Assembly (NCBI GenBank): GCA_009602735.1
Contig: WELA01000930.1
Coordinates: 37,806 to 101,805, forward strand
Origin: Mesotaenium endlicherianum
Taxonomy: Eukaryota; Streptophyta; Zygnematophyceae; Zygnematales; Mesotaeniaceae
Reading direction: 5' to 3'
Length of the DNA: 64,000 nucleotides
Under the pieces are notes generated by a model. The model saw only the letters and a list, made by a program, of their open reading frames with translations, was not told the DNA's origin and did no database searches. Made by a program: the position numbers and the translations under genes. This document shows, piece after piece, positions 19,552 through 27,931 of the stretch (positions within the stretch are counted from its first letter, which is position 1; every line of letters starts with the position of its first letter).

Positions 19552-19567
19552 ACAACAGCTGATGAAT
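19531..19567. terminator. Bidirectional hairpin between convergent genes
   Basis: A perfect 15-bp inverted repeat (19531-19545 with 19553-19567) and a 7-nt loop. The loop contains the stop codon of the TIM-barrel gene, and the right arm ends 10 bp before the convergent Dabb gene's stop. There is no T-run, so it may act as a bidirectional terminator or as an mRNA-end stabiliser. Confidence 0.6.
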
Positions 19568-19576
19568 AGGTATGCA

Positions 19577-19897
19577 TTACCGCGCCTGGATAGAATCGTA
19601 GACAACTACCTTATTCCACAGGTGTTTGCAGGTGTCTATAAAATGCAAGTGAATCGGATCGATCTGGTAGGCATCCTGATCTTCCTGGTTGGCAAATACT
19701 GCCAGCCAGGAAAATGCGTAACTGGTATCAATGACGTCGCGGTTGGTGCCTGCAGGTATGCCAATATGGAATTGTTGTATAGAAGGCACTTTACTTAATG
19801 CCTGTAAACCCGCCAGCAATGCTGCATGATCTTCCTGGCTGACTGGATTGCCGAGCCAGAAATAAACATGGTGTACGAAAAGGTCTTGTGTTAGCAT
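19577..19897 (-). CDS. Dabb-family (stress-responsive alpha/beta-barrel) protein
   Basis: A 106-residue small ferredoxin-like-fold protein of the Dabb family, which forms dimeric alpha/beta barrels. The family pattern is FVHHVYFWLGNPVSQEDHAALLAGLQALSKVP at the N-terminus and a C-terminal DPIHLHFIDTCKHLWNKVVVYD. Bacteroidota copies are frequently adjacent to Gfo/Idh/MocA and sugar-isomerase genes, as here, but no reaction is established. It is the last gene of a three-gene minus-strand unit (5-bp gap from the dehydrogenase). Confidence 0.85.
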   Translation of the reverse strand: MLTQDLFVHHVYFWLGNPVSQEDHAALLAGLQALSKVPSIQQFHIGIPAGTNRDVIDTSYAFSWLAVFANQEDQDAYQIDPIHLHFIDTCKHLWNKVVVYDSIQAR

Positions 19898-19902
19898 GAT
19901 AT

Positions 19903-21096
19903 TTATTCTATTGTTCTTTCTGTTATTTTTCCGGTTTGTTTGTGTTTGAGGATTATCTTTTTTGCACCGAAGTGGGTCATTTCTTCTTTGATGAGATAAT
20001 GTTCGGCGTCGTAAGGTACGAGGTGACTTTCTTTAGTCAATCCTGTTTGTCCGCGCCAGATATCCAGTTTCACCGGCTCCCATATTTTAGTTTTCGCTGA
20101 GCGGTAAGCTGCATCCAAAATAGCATTCACCACGTAACCGTCGTAAAAAGTTTCTTTAGGAGCAACACCCTTTTCCATCGCATTGAACATGTCCATGAAC
20201 ATGTGATTATAGCCCAGTTCGTTCAGTTCATCGCCAACAGGGAATAGCCAGCCAGTATTGCTTTCGGCTTTCTCTGCAATATAATCGCCGCCCTTACCGG
20301 TGGTGAACATATCAAAGCCGGTGCGCAGGAAACTGTTGATCCAGATGGTGCCTTCGGTTCCCATCACTTCATCGCGCAGGTCGAGGCCGCCGCGGAAAGT
20401 CCAGCTCACTTCAAACTGGCCAATAGCGCCGTTCTCATATTTCACCAATCCAATGGCATGGTCTTCTGCATCGATGGGTTTTACCTGTGTATCGGCCCAA
20501 CACATAACTTCAAGGGGTTTGATGTCTTTACCAATATAACTGCGGGTGATCTCCACGCAATGGCAACCCAGGTCGAGTATACAGCCGCCGCCTGCCTGTT
20601 CAATATCCCAGAACCATTCGCTGTGCGGACCAGGATGTGTTTCCCTCGACTTGGCCCACAATATCCTTCCAAGCGCACCGTTCTTCACGCTCTCGGAAGC
20701 TTTGATGAATTTGGGTGTATATACCAGGTCTTCCAGGTAACCATTAAAAATACCCGCTGCTTCTACGGCCAGTAACATGCGCTTGGCTTCTTCGGCATTG
20801 CGTCCGAGCGGTTTGGTGGTCATCACCGCTTTTTTGTGTTTGCAGCACAACATCACCGCTTCTTCATGCAGGTTATTGGGTAAAGAGATGCATACAATGT
20901 CCACATCCGGATGTGCAATGGCTTCTTCCATTTTAATGGTCCAGTGCGTGCATCCATAATCTGCTGCAAATTTCCGGGCGCTTTCTTCACGACGGGAATA
21001 AATGCTGATCACTTTATCACGGCTTCTGTAACCTTGCAGGGAATCGGCATAAAACCTGCCAATGAACCCCGAGCCAAGCATGGCAATTCTTTTCAT
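19903..21096 (-). CDS. Gfo/Idh/MocA-family NAD(P)-dependent oxidoreductase
   Basis: A 397-residue cytoplasmic dehydrogenase. The Rossmann motif AMLGSGFIGRFYAD is at the N-terminus, followed by the family's VCISLPNNLHEEAVMLCCKHKKAVMTTKPLG, where the Lys of the KP motif is a catalytic candidate. The C-terminal alpha/beta domain includes GGGCILDLGCHCVEITRSYIG. Such enzymes oxidise or reduce a sugar, inositol or keto-sugar C-OH. It sits between the transporter and Dabb genes in one operon, which suggests that the imported compound is its substrate. Confidence 0.9.
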   Translation of the reverse strand: MKRIAMLGSGFIGRFYADSLQGYRSRDKVISIYSRREESARKFAADYGCTHWTIKMEEAIAHPDVDIVCISLPNNLHEEAVMLCCKHKKAVMTTKPLGRNAEEAKRMLLAVEAAGIFNGYLEDLVYTPKFIKASESVKNGALGRILWAKSRETHPGPHSEWFWDIEQAGGGCILDLGCHCVEITRSYIGKDIKPLEVMCWADTQVKPIDAEDHAIGLVKYENGAIGQFEVSWTFRGGLDLRDEVMGTEGTIWINSFLRTGFDMFTTGKGGDYIAEKAESNTGWLFPVGDELNELGYNHMFMDMFNAMEKGVAPKETFYDGYVVNAILDAAYRSAKTKIWEPVKLDIWRGQTGLTKESHLVPYDAEHYLIKEEMTHFGAKKIILKHKQTGKITERTIE

Positions 21097-21129
21097 CTCT
21101 TAGTATTTATCGTTTTTAAATCAGGAAGA

Positions 21130-22317
21130 TCAGGCTTCCTTTTTTTCTTTGAAGAATAAAATAAAATACAGCAATACGCCGAGGGCAATATAGGCAGGCA
21201 CAAACCAGATTTGTTGCCAGTTATGCAGTTGGCCATTCTTGTGCTGGTCTACAATATACCCGCTAAAACCGGTACCGATGAACATGCCTAATCCGTATGT
21301 AGCAAACGTAAACAGCCCCTGCGCAGCATTCTTGATTTTCTCACCTGCTTTTTTCTCGGTATACATATAACCGGTAACAAAAAAGAAATCATAGCAAACA
21401 CCATGCAGTATAATACCGGCATACAACATCCAGGTACCTGTATCGATATTGCCATAAGCAAAACAGAGATAACGCAGTATCCAGGCCGTCATGCCCAGCA
21501 GGATCATTTTTTTAACACCAATGCGATTGAATAAAAAAGGAATGGCCAATATGAAAACGGCTTCCGATACCTGTCCGAGTGTCATTTTACCCGCCGCATT
21601 CGAAAACCCGATCTCGTTGAGAAACGGATTGGCAAAACCATAATAAAAAGAAAGCGGAATACACACCAATATGGCAGCAATGAAAAAGATGAGGTAAGGT
21701 CTGTTCCTGAATAATACAAAAGCGGCTGCTCCCAGCGCTTTGGATGCGGTAACATTGTCGGCTGCCGCTTTGGGTGGTGTATGGGGTAGCACGAAACTGA
21801 ACAGGCCCAGTCCAGCAGATACGGCCGCTGCCATATAAAAAGTGGACGATGTTTTTTCTATGCCCAGTTTACCAATGAAGAGGCCGGCTACGATCCATCC
21901 CAGCGTACCGAATACCCTTATCCAGGGAAACTGTTTGCCGGGATTGTTCATTTGTGTGAAAGCTACGTTATTGCTCAGCGCAATAGTAGGCATGTAGAGC
22001 AGGGAATAGGCCAGGATGATCCAATAAAAAGCATCGTTGTTTTCTATTTTGGTGGCCAGGAACAACAAGGCACCGCCAACCAGGTGCAATACACCCATAA
22101 TGCGTTGTGCGGCGAAGAAACGGTCGGCTATCAATCCCACAAAAAAAGGAGAGATCATGGTGGCAATGGCCAGTGCGCTGTAAGCAGCGCCGATCTGGAA
22201 GCCACTGGCGTGTAAATGTTCGCCCATATAAGTGCCCATGGTCACATACCAGGCGCCCCAGATAAAATATTCGAAGAACATCATGATGGCCAGCAGGAAA
22301 CCAGTTCTGTTTTTCAT
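21130..22317 (-). CDS. MFS transporter, nucleoside:H+ symporter (NHS)-like
   Basis: A 395-residue inner-membrane permease with about 12 hydrophobic segments. The N-terminus FFEYFIWGAWYVTMGTYMG and the following GAAYSALAIATMISPFFVGLIADRFF are characteristic of the NHS/NupG-like group. In Bacteroidota this group is often found beside Gfo/Idh/MocA and sugar-isomerase genes, and its substrates there are probably sugars or polyols rather than nucleosides. It is the first gene of the minus-strand operon with the dehydrogenase (33-bp gap) and the Dabb protein. Confidence 0.85.
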   Translation of the reverse strand: MKNRTGFLLAIMMFFEYFIWGAWYVTMGTYMGEHLHASGFQIGAAYSALAIATMISPFFVGLIADRFFAAQRIMGVLHLVGGALLFLATKIENNDAFYWIILAYSLLYMPTIALSNNVAFTQMNNPGKQFPWIRVFGTLGWIVAGLFIGKLGIEKTSSTFYMAAAVSAGLGLFSFVLPHTPPKAAADNVTASKALGAAAFVLFRNRPYLIFFIAAILVCIPLSFYYGFANPFLNEIGFSNAAGKMTLGQVSEAVFILAIPFLFNRIGVKKMILLGMTAWILRYLCFAYGNIDTGTWMLYAGIILHGVCYDFFFVTGYMYTEKKAGEKIKNAAQGLFTFATYGLGMFIGTGFSGYIVDQHKNGQLHNWQQIWFVPAYIALGVLLYFILFFKEKKEA

Positions 22318-22433
22318 TTTCTTTCGTTAGATTTAATCCGTGTTTAACGGCATTTTGTGCGTGTTCAATATAGGGATAATTGACAAGTAAAAGTTAACCC
22401 ATCGCGATTATTTCTTGATATCAAACCTCATCC

Positions 22434-23450
22434 ATGAAAAAACGATTGCTTGTGTTTGCGGCAGCCTGTATGGTTTGTATGGCTGTTGCCGCACAACAGC
22501 CCGATAGTACTTACGCCGAAAAACTAGGCTTCCCCAAAGGAGCCAGGGTACTCATCTTACACGTAGATGATGTAGGCATGTCGTATGATTCCAATGAAGG
22601 AGCTATTAAAGCCATGACAGAAGGCGTCGCTACTTCCTGTAGCGTGATGATGCCTTGTCCCTGGGTGCCGGCCTTTGTACATTATTACAAAGAACACCCA
22701 AAGTTGGATGTAGGATTACACCTCACGCTTACGGCAGAATGGAAGGGTTACCGGTGGGGACCGCTTTCGGGAAAAAAGGTCACCCCCGGACTGGTAGATG
22801 GGGAAGGTGCACTCTGGCCTTCTGTTGCAGCAGTGGTAGAACATGCGAGTGCAGCGGAAGTAGGGACAGAAATTGCTGCACAACTGGAAAGGGCCAGGAA
22901 CATGGGTTTTGAGCCTACACACCTCGATACACACATGGGAACATTACTGGCCAAGCCGGATTTTGCGCAACAATACATAGAACTGGGCATCAGGAACCAT
23001 ATCCCTGTTATGGTGCCCGGAGGTCATGCGAAACTGATCAGTGAACAGGCGCAGGCATCCGAAGCATTACTACAACAAATGCGGCAGGCAGGTAAAATGC
23101 TTTGGGCCAGCGGACTGCCCGTACTGGATGATCTGCACAACGGCAGTTATGGCGATAAAATTCCACAGGAATTGCAGGGCGATGATGCCAAAATACAAGC
23201 GTTTAAAACACAGCAATACATCAAAGGTATCCGTTCATTGCTACCCGGACTTACCATGATGATCATGCATTGTACCGCTACTACAGAAGTATTTCCGCAT
23301 ATTTCCGATTCAGGTCCCGTTCGCCGGGGCGATATGCTGGCGATGTTAGACCCGGCATTGAAAAAAGCGATCCAGGATGAAGGTATCATACTTACTACCT
23401 GGCGGGAAGTCAAAGAAAGAAGAGAGAAATTAAACAGAACCAATCCATAA
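22434..23450 (+). CDS. ChbG/YdjC-family carbohydrate deacetylase, exported
   Basis: A 338-residue protein with a signal peptide (to about residue 20, VAAQQP) and a YdjC/ChbG polysaccharide-deacetylase-like fold. Metal-site motifs are visible in LILHVDDVGMSYDSNEGA, DVGLHLTLTAEW and PTHLDTHMGTLL. E. coli ChbG removes an acetyl group from chito-oligosaccharides; an exported form here would act on periplasmic acetylated sugars (inference). It starts a plus-strand unit with ThuA (11-bp gap) and GH130, and is divergent from the MFS operon. Confidence 0.85.
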   Translation: MKKRLLVFAAACMVCMAVAAQQPDSTYAEKLGFPKGARVLILHVDDVGMSYDSNEGAIKAMTEGVATSCSVMMPCPWVPAFVHYYKEHPKLDVGLHLTLTAEWKGYRWGPLSGKKVTPGLVDGEGALWPSVAAVVEHASAAEVGTEIAAQLERARNMGFEPTHLDTHMGTLLAKPDFAQQYIELGIRNHIPVMVPGGHAKLISEQAQASEALLQQMRQAGKMLWASGLPVLDDLHNGSYGDKIPQELQGDDAKIQAFKTQQYIKGIRSLLPGLTMMIMHCTATTEVFPHISDSGPVRRGDMLAMLDPALKKAIQDEGIILTTWREVKERREKLNRTNP

Positions 23451-23461
23451 CCATCATCATC

Positions 23462-24187
23462 ATGAAAAAATTATTATTATCGTCCTGCCTTGCTTTAATG
23501 GCACTGATCAGTTTGTCTTTCATCAATTTTAAGAAAACGCCGAAAGTATTGGTGTTTGCACGTACCGTAAAATATCATCACGCTTCTATACCCAAGGGAC
23601 TCGCAGCGATACAGCAATTGGGAAAAGAACATCATTTCGATGTGGATACTACTACCGATGCCAACCTGTTCACTGCGGATAACCTGAAAAAATATGCAGC
23701 AGTGGTATTCCTGAGCACTACAGGGGATGTGCTGAACGATGAACAACAAACAGCCTTTGAACAGTATATCCGTTCAGGTGGCGGTTTTGTAGGCGTGCAT
23801 GCGGCCACTGATACCGAATACGATTGGCCCTGGTACAATCAACTGGTAGGAGCCTATTTCAAAAGTCACCCCAAGCAACAGGAAGCTGTGCTCCATATTG
23901 TAGACCATTCGCATCTTTCTACCAAACATTTACCGGCAGAGTGGAAGCGTAAAGACGAGTGGTATAATTTCAAAAGCATACAACCCAACCTGCACATACT
24001 GATCACCATCGATGAAAAATCTTATACAGGAGGAGAAAACGGCGATCTCCATCCCATGGCATGGTATCATGATTTTGATGGAGGGCATGCTTTTTATACA
24101 GAGTTGGGTCATACTGATGAATCCTATGCAGATCCATTGTACCTGCAACATTTGTACGGAGGCATTGCATCGGTAATGAAAAAATAG
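23462..24187 (+). CDS. ThuA-domain protein, exported
   Basis: A 241-residue protein with an N-terminal signal (about 20 residues) and a ThuA class I glutamine-amidotransferase-like fold. The family motifs are VLVFARTVKYHHASIPKG, the GGGFVGVHAATDTEYDWPWYNQLVGAYFKSHP segment, and the closing YTELGHTDESY. ThuA was named from rhizobial trehalose use, where oxidised (3-keto) disaccharides are handled. That link supports an oxidative sugar pathway but does not define a reaction. It is in an operon with the deacetylase and GH130 genes. Confidence 0.88.
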   Translation: MKKLLLSSCLALMALISLSFINFKKTPKVLVFARTVKYHHASIPKGLAAIQQLGKEHHFDVDTTTDANLFTADNLKKYAAVVFLSTTGDVLNDEQQTAFEQYIRSGGGFVGVHAATDTEYDWPWYNQLVGAYFKSHPKQQEAVLHIVDHSHLSTKHLPAEWKRKDEWYNFKSIQPNLHILITIDEKSYTGGENGDLHPMAWYHDFDGGHAFYTELGHTDESYADPLYLQHLYGGIASVMKK

Positions 24188-24203
24188 AGATCAATCTTTG
24201 TAC

Positions 24204-25376
24204 ATGAAAAGCAGTGATTCAAGAAGGCTTTCCTGGATAATCGGATGCGGACTTCTTTTGGTAGCAGCTTGCCAAATGCCAGGTAAAAAAACAACAGCGC
24301 CGGTGTCAGACAGTTCCTGGGCGTTGTTAGGTTTCGAAAAACTCGATAGTGTTAATCCGGTGCTGATGCCAGGTACCGGCCGGTTCATCGATCCCATACG
24401 CCAACAACCAATCTTTTGGGAAGAAAAAGATGTATTCAATCCTGCCATTGTAGTGCGCAATGATACCGTATACATGCTCTATCGTGCGCAGGACAAGATC
24501 GGATTGCCCGGTGGCACTTCTCGTATTGGATTAGCTTACAGCACCGATGCAATGCATTTTACGCGATTAGCCACACCGGTACTGTATCCAGATAAAGATG
24601 CCTATCAACAATATGAATGGGAAGGCGGCTGCGAAGATCCCAGGATCATAGAAGATGATAAAGGCATCTACTATATGACGTACACTGCTTTCGATGGTAA
24701 AACAGCCAGGTTAATGGTCGCGGTTTCAAATGATTTGCTGCATTGGACCAAACAGGGACCGGCTTTTGCAACCGCTTATGAGGGCAGGTACCTGAATGCA
24801 TGGTCGAAATCGGGATCCATTGTATCACGGTACACAAAAGGAAAGATCATCGCAACAAAGATTCATGGTAAATATTGGATGTATTGGGGCGATAAATTCA
24901 TTTATGCAGCTACTTCAGATGACCTGATTCACTGGACTCCTATTGAAATGGCTGCCGGTGAACAACCTTCGGCTCCTTTAAAGGGAGAAGCGAAACAAAC
25001 GCCACGGTTAAAAATTGTGGTGGCTACACGCGATGGTAAATTCGACTGCGATCTTGTAGAATCCGGCCCACCTGCCATGCTTACAGACAGCGGCATTTTG
25101 CTGATCTATAACAGCCGCAATATTCCTGCCATCGGCGATACGAGTTTGCCTGAAGGCACTTATGCAGCAGGACAGGCATTACTAAATAAAGACAACCCTT
25201 TGCAATTGAACAAAAGGTTGTCGCATCATTTCATGCACCCCGATAAACCTTATGAAATCAATGGCCAGGTAAACCGGGTATGTTTTTTAGAGGGATTGGC
25301 TCAATTCCATAACCAGTGGTTTTTGTATTATGGCACAGCCGATTCCAAAATAGCAGTAGCGAGGTCCGGTTATTAA
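24204..25376 (+). CDS. GH130-like glycoside phosphorylase/hydrolase lipoprotein
   Basis: A 390-residue five-bladed-propeller protein of the GH43/GH130 type. The ATG at 24204 gives a lipoprotein signal with the lipidated Cys in LLVAACQMPG; a TTG two codons earlier is less likely. The GH130 hallmark EGGCEDPRI is near residue 145, and FNPAIVVRNDTVYMLYRAQD precedes it. GH130 members act on beta-mannosides or related linkages, either as phosphorylases inside the cell or as hydrolases outside; a surface or periplasmic lipoprotein fits the hydrolase type. It closes the ChbG-ThuA operon and is convergent with metZ (22-bp gap). Confidence 0.8.
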   Translation: MKSSDSRRLSWIIGCGLLLVAACQMPGKKTTAPVSDSSWALLGFEKLDSVNPVLMPGTGRFIDPIRQQPIFWEEKDVFNPAIVVRNDTVYMLYRAQDKIGLPGGTSRIGLAYSTDAMHFTRLATPVLYPDKDAYQQYEWEGGCEDPRIIEDDKGIYYMTYTAFDGKTARLMVAVSNDLLHWTKQGPAFATAYEGRYLNAWSKSGSIVSRYTKGKIIATKIHGKYWMYWGDKFIYAATSDDLIHWTPIEMAAGEQPSAPLKGEAKQTPRLKIVVATRDGKFDCDLVESGPPAMLTDSGILLIYNSRNIPAIGDTSLPEGTYAAGQALLNKDNPLQLNKRLSHHFMHPDKPYEINGQVNRVCFLEGLAQFHNQWFLYYGTADSKIAVARSGY

Positions 25377-25398
25377 TTGTGCACGTAATTCCTATGCA

Positions 25399-26565
25399 TC
25401 AGCATTTTTCCAATGCCTGCAAAATATCCTCGAGGATATCGTCTTTGTGCTCAAGGCCAACGCTGATGCGGATCAGTCCGGGCGTAATATTCACGGCCTG
25501 TCTTTCTTCTTCGCTAAGCTTGGCATGCGTGGTGCTCGCAGGATGTGAAGCAATGCTGCGTGTATCGCCGAGGTTGGCAGTCAATGATAAAATATCGAGC
25601 GCATCAAGGAACTTGCGGCCTGCTTCAATGCCTCCTTTTAGTTCAAAACAGACGATCCCGCCTCCGTTCTGCATTTGTTTTACAGCAATTGCATGCTGCG
25701 GATGACTTTTGAGGAAAGGATATTTGAGCCAGCTTAGCTTCGGATGTTTCTCCAGCTTTTCTGCGATATAGTGTGCATTGGCTGCATGACGTTCCATGCG
25801 CACTTCGAGCGTTTCCATGCTGCGGCTCAATACCCATGCATTGAAAGGAGAGAGGGCGGGGCCGGTACTGCGGCAAAAAAGATAAATATCCTTGATCAGA
25901 TCTTTGCGGCCAACTACCACACCACCCAAAACGCGTCCCTGTCCGTCGAGCCACTTGGTGGCGGAATGCACCACAAGATCAGCGCCATAGGCAATGGGCT
26001 GTTGAGCCACCGGGGTAGCGAAGCAATTATCCACGTTCAGGATGATCTTGTGCTTTTTAGCCAATTTGCCGATCATTTCCAGGTCCAGTATGTCAAGCCC
26101 CGGGTTGGTGGGCGTTTCAAGGTAGATCATCTTTGTATTGGGCCGGATGGCAGCTTCCCATTCGGCTTCCGTGGCCGTGGCGCTCACATAACTATGTTCG
26201 ATGCCGAATTTAGGCAGGTATTTGGCAATCACCGTATGGGTACTGCCGAAAATGGCATTGCATGACAGGAGATGGTCGCCCTGCTTCATCAAAGCCATGA
26301 AAGAACCAAACACCGCGCTCATGCCCGATGCAGTGGCAAAGCCGGCTTCAGCGCCTTCCAGAACACAGACCCTGTCGGTAAACTCCTGTACACTGGGGTT
26401 GCTGAAACGACTGTAAATATTGTCGTCCGTTTCATCGGCAAAAGCAGCCCGCATCTCTTCTGCATTATCAAATGAAAAGCTACTGGTAAGGAACACAGGG
26501 GAGGAATGTTCCATTTCATCTGTCTGGTCAACACGGGTGCGGATGGCTTTGGTTTGAGGCCTCAT
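25399..26565 (-). CDS. metZ: O-succinyl/O-acetylhomoserine sulfhydrylase
   Basis: A 388-residue PLP enzyme of the Cys/Met metabolism family that makes homocysteine from an activated homoserine and sulfide. PLP-site features include YSRFSNPSVQEF, ATASGMSAVFG, YLETPTNPGLDI, and the Schiff-base Lys in VVHSATKWLDGQG. The start at MRPQTKAIRTRV matches the family; an upstream in-frame ATG at 26607 would add 14 unrelated residues. It is divergent from metX across about 77 bp, so acylation and sulfhydrylation of homoserine are encoded side by side. Cystathionine gamma-synthase is the main alternative. Confidence 0.88.
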   Translation of the reverse strand: MRPQTKAIRTRVDQTDEMEHSSPVFLTSSFSFDNAEEMRAAFADETDDNIYSRFSNPSVQEFTDRVCVLEGAEAGFATASGMSAVFGSFMALMKQGDHLLSCNAIFGSTHTVIAKYLPKFGIEHSYVSATATEAEWEAAIRPNTKMIYLETPTNPGLDILDLEMIGKLAKKHKIILNVDNCFATPVAQQPIAYGADLVVHSATKWLDGQGRVLGGVVVGRKDLIKDIYLFCRSTGPALSPFNAWVLSRSMETLEVRMERHAANAHYIAEKLEKHPKLSWLKYPFLKSHPQHAIAVKQMQNGGGIVCFELKGGIEAGRKFLDALDILSLTANLGDTRSIASHPASTTHAKLSEEERQAVNITPGLIRISVGLEHKDDILEDILQALEKC

Positions 26566-26589
26566 GGGACGATTTTTGAAATATTTATG

Positions 26590-26597
26590 CAAATGTA
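26590..26597 (-). promoter_or_regulatory. -7 promoter box of metZ
   Basis: On the minus strand this reads TACATTTG, an exact TAnnTTTG match, about 25 nt before the chosen metZ ATG. No good -33 TTTG is seen 19-21 bp upstream. The match supports the start at 26565, because the longer ATG at 26607 would lie upstream of the promoter. Confidence 0.45.
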
Positions 26598-26642
26598 ACT
26601 CAACCATGCCCTTATTTTGCGTTGAAATGCGGAATTATCAGT

Positions 26643-27659
26643 ATGAATGTGTTTAACTACCCCCAGCCCTTTACGCTCGAAAATGGAGTCGTTTTACCCG
26701 AATTGCAAATTGCTTACCACACGTATGGCAAGCTGAATGCCGATGGAAGCAATGTGGTATGGGTTTGTCATGCACTGACGGCTAATTCCGATTGCGTCGA
26801 TTGGTGGAAGGGATTGATAGGCCCTTCCTGCCTGATCAACCCCGAGGAATACTTTATTGTTTGTGCCAATATATTGGGCTCCTGCTATGGAACCACCGGC
26901 CCAACAAGCATCAACCCCAAAACCGGGGCGCCTTATTATTCCGATTTTCCTACCGTTACCATCCGCGATATGGTAAAAGCCCACATTCTGCTGCGCGAAG
27001 CCCTGGGCATTGAAAAGATCGGTTTACTGATGGGCGGCAGCATGGGAGGTTACCAGGTGTTGGAATGGTGTATGATGGAACCCGGCAGGATCGAAAAATC
27101 CTTTCTGATTGCCACATCGCCTTCTGAAAGTGCCTGGGGAGTGGCAGTACATACAGCGCAACGGCTGGCGATAGAAGCCGATAATACCTGGCGCAACCAC
27201 GATGCGCATGCAGGTGCACAGGGACTCAAAGCCGCAAGGGCCATCGGCATGCTCACTTACCGCAACTATGGTATTTTTCAGGATACACAGACGGACCCCG
27301 ACCCGGAGAAGATCGATCATTTCAGGGCTTCTTCCTATATCCAATACCAGGGCGAAAAACTGGTGAAACGGTTCAATGCGTTCAGTTACTGGTTGCTGAC
27401 GAAATCGATGGACAGTCACCACCTGGCCAGGGGAAGGGGTGGCGATCTGATCGGCACATTGAATACCATTCAACAACCAACATTGATCATTGGTATCGAT
27501 AGTGATATACTTTGTCCGTTGGCAGAGCAAAGATTCATGGCCGAACACATTCCGCATGCATCATTGATAGAGATCGGTTCTTCTTACGGACATGATGGCT
27601 TTATTATTGAAGCGAAGCAGATCACGGAGCATTTAAGTCATTGGTTGAAGAGTTGTTAG
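26643..27659 (+). CDS. metX: Homoserine O-acetyltransferase
   Basis: A 338-residue alpha/beta-hydrolase-fold acyltransferase that activates homoserine for methionine synthesis. The nucleophile Ser is in LLMGGSMGGYQVLEW, the catalytic Asp in IIGIDSDILCP, and the His in SYGHDGFIIE. The fold start LQIAYHTYGKLNADGSNVVWVCHALT is typical of MetX. ATG 26643 is chosen over an in-frame TTG at 26622, which adds seven residues with no family match. The last codons and stop lie inside the left arm of a 23-bp inverted repeat. Acetyl versus succinyl specificity cannot be fixed from the sequence. Confidence 0.9.
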   Translation: MNVFNYPQPFTLENGVVLPELQIAYHTYGKLNADGSNVVWVCHALTANSDCVDWWKGLIGPSCLINPEEYFIVCANILGSCYGTTGPTSINPKTGAPYYSDFPTVTIRDMVKAHILLREALGIEKIGLLMGGSMGGYQVLEWCMMEPGRIEKSFLIATSPSESAWGVAVHTAQRLAIEADNTWRNHDAHAGAQGLKAARAIGMLTYRNYGIFQDTQTDPDPEKIDHFRASSYIQYQGEKLVKRFNAFSYWLLTKSMDSHHLARGRGGDLIGTLNTIQQPTLIIGIDSDILCPLAEQRFMAEHIPHASLIEIGSSYGHDGFIIEAKQITEHLSHWLKSC

Positions 27660-27720
27660 ATGTCAGTTGTTAGATGTCAGATCGTAAGCAAAAGAATTCT
27701 AACAACTGACATCTAACAAC
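27652..27720. repeat. Palindromic repeat, copy 1 (23-bp arms), at the metX 3' end
   Basis: Perfect 23-bp arms (27652-27674 and 27698-27720) with a 23-nt loop. The arms are built from short words GTTGTTA, GATGTCA and GTTGTTA. The left arm includes the last metX codons and stop. A second element made from the same words lies at 43549-43630. It could terminate metX, but there is no T-run. Confidence 0.8.
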
Positions 27721-27751
27721 TAATTTAAGTAGCTTTACAAAAAACGATTTC

Positions 27752-27931
27752 ATGGGCATCTTGCGGCAGCTGGCAGAATACCTCTATATCAAGAAAAGAG
27801 ACCCGAAAGAACCACTCACCAAGTGGATGAAATACATGCATGGCATGAACCGTATATCGCTCATCATGTTCATCATAGTGCTGATCATTGCTATTTTCAA
27901 ACTCCTGATCTTACCGCTACTGCGACACTAG
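27752..27931 (+). CDS. Small single-span membrane protein
   Basis: A 59-residue protein beginning MGILRQLAEYLYIKKRDPKE, with a charged amphipathic N-terminal half and one hydrophobic segment at about residues 36-55, ending LLILPLLRH. Similar short one-span proteins are found in other Bacteroidota, and I believe they form a DUF (possibly DUF6728), which I could not check. The coding frame ends in TAG at 27929-27931, overlapping the 3' end of convergent lpxB by 15 bp. No function can be stated. Confidence 0.7.
   Translation: MGILRQLAEYLYIKKRDPKEPLTKWMKYMHGMNRISLIMFIIVLIIAIFKLLILPLLRH

Noticed and set aside
26566-26642. SAM or other methionine riboswitch between metZ and metX
   Set aside because: The gap is only 77 bp, holds a promoter box and shows no multi-stem structure, so there is no room for a SAM aptamer on either strand.
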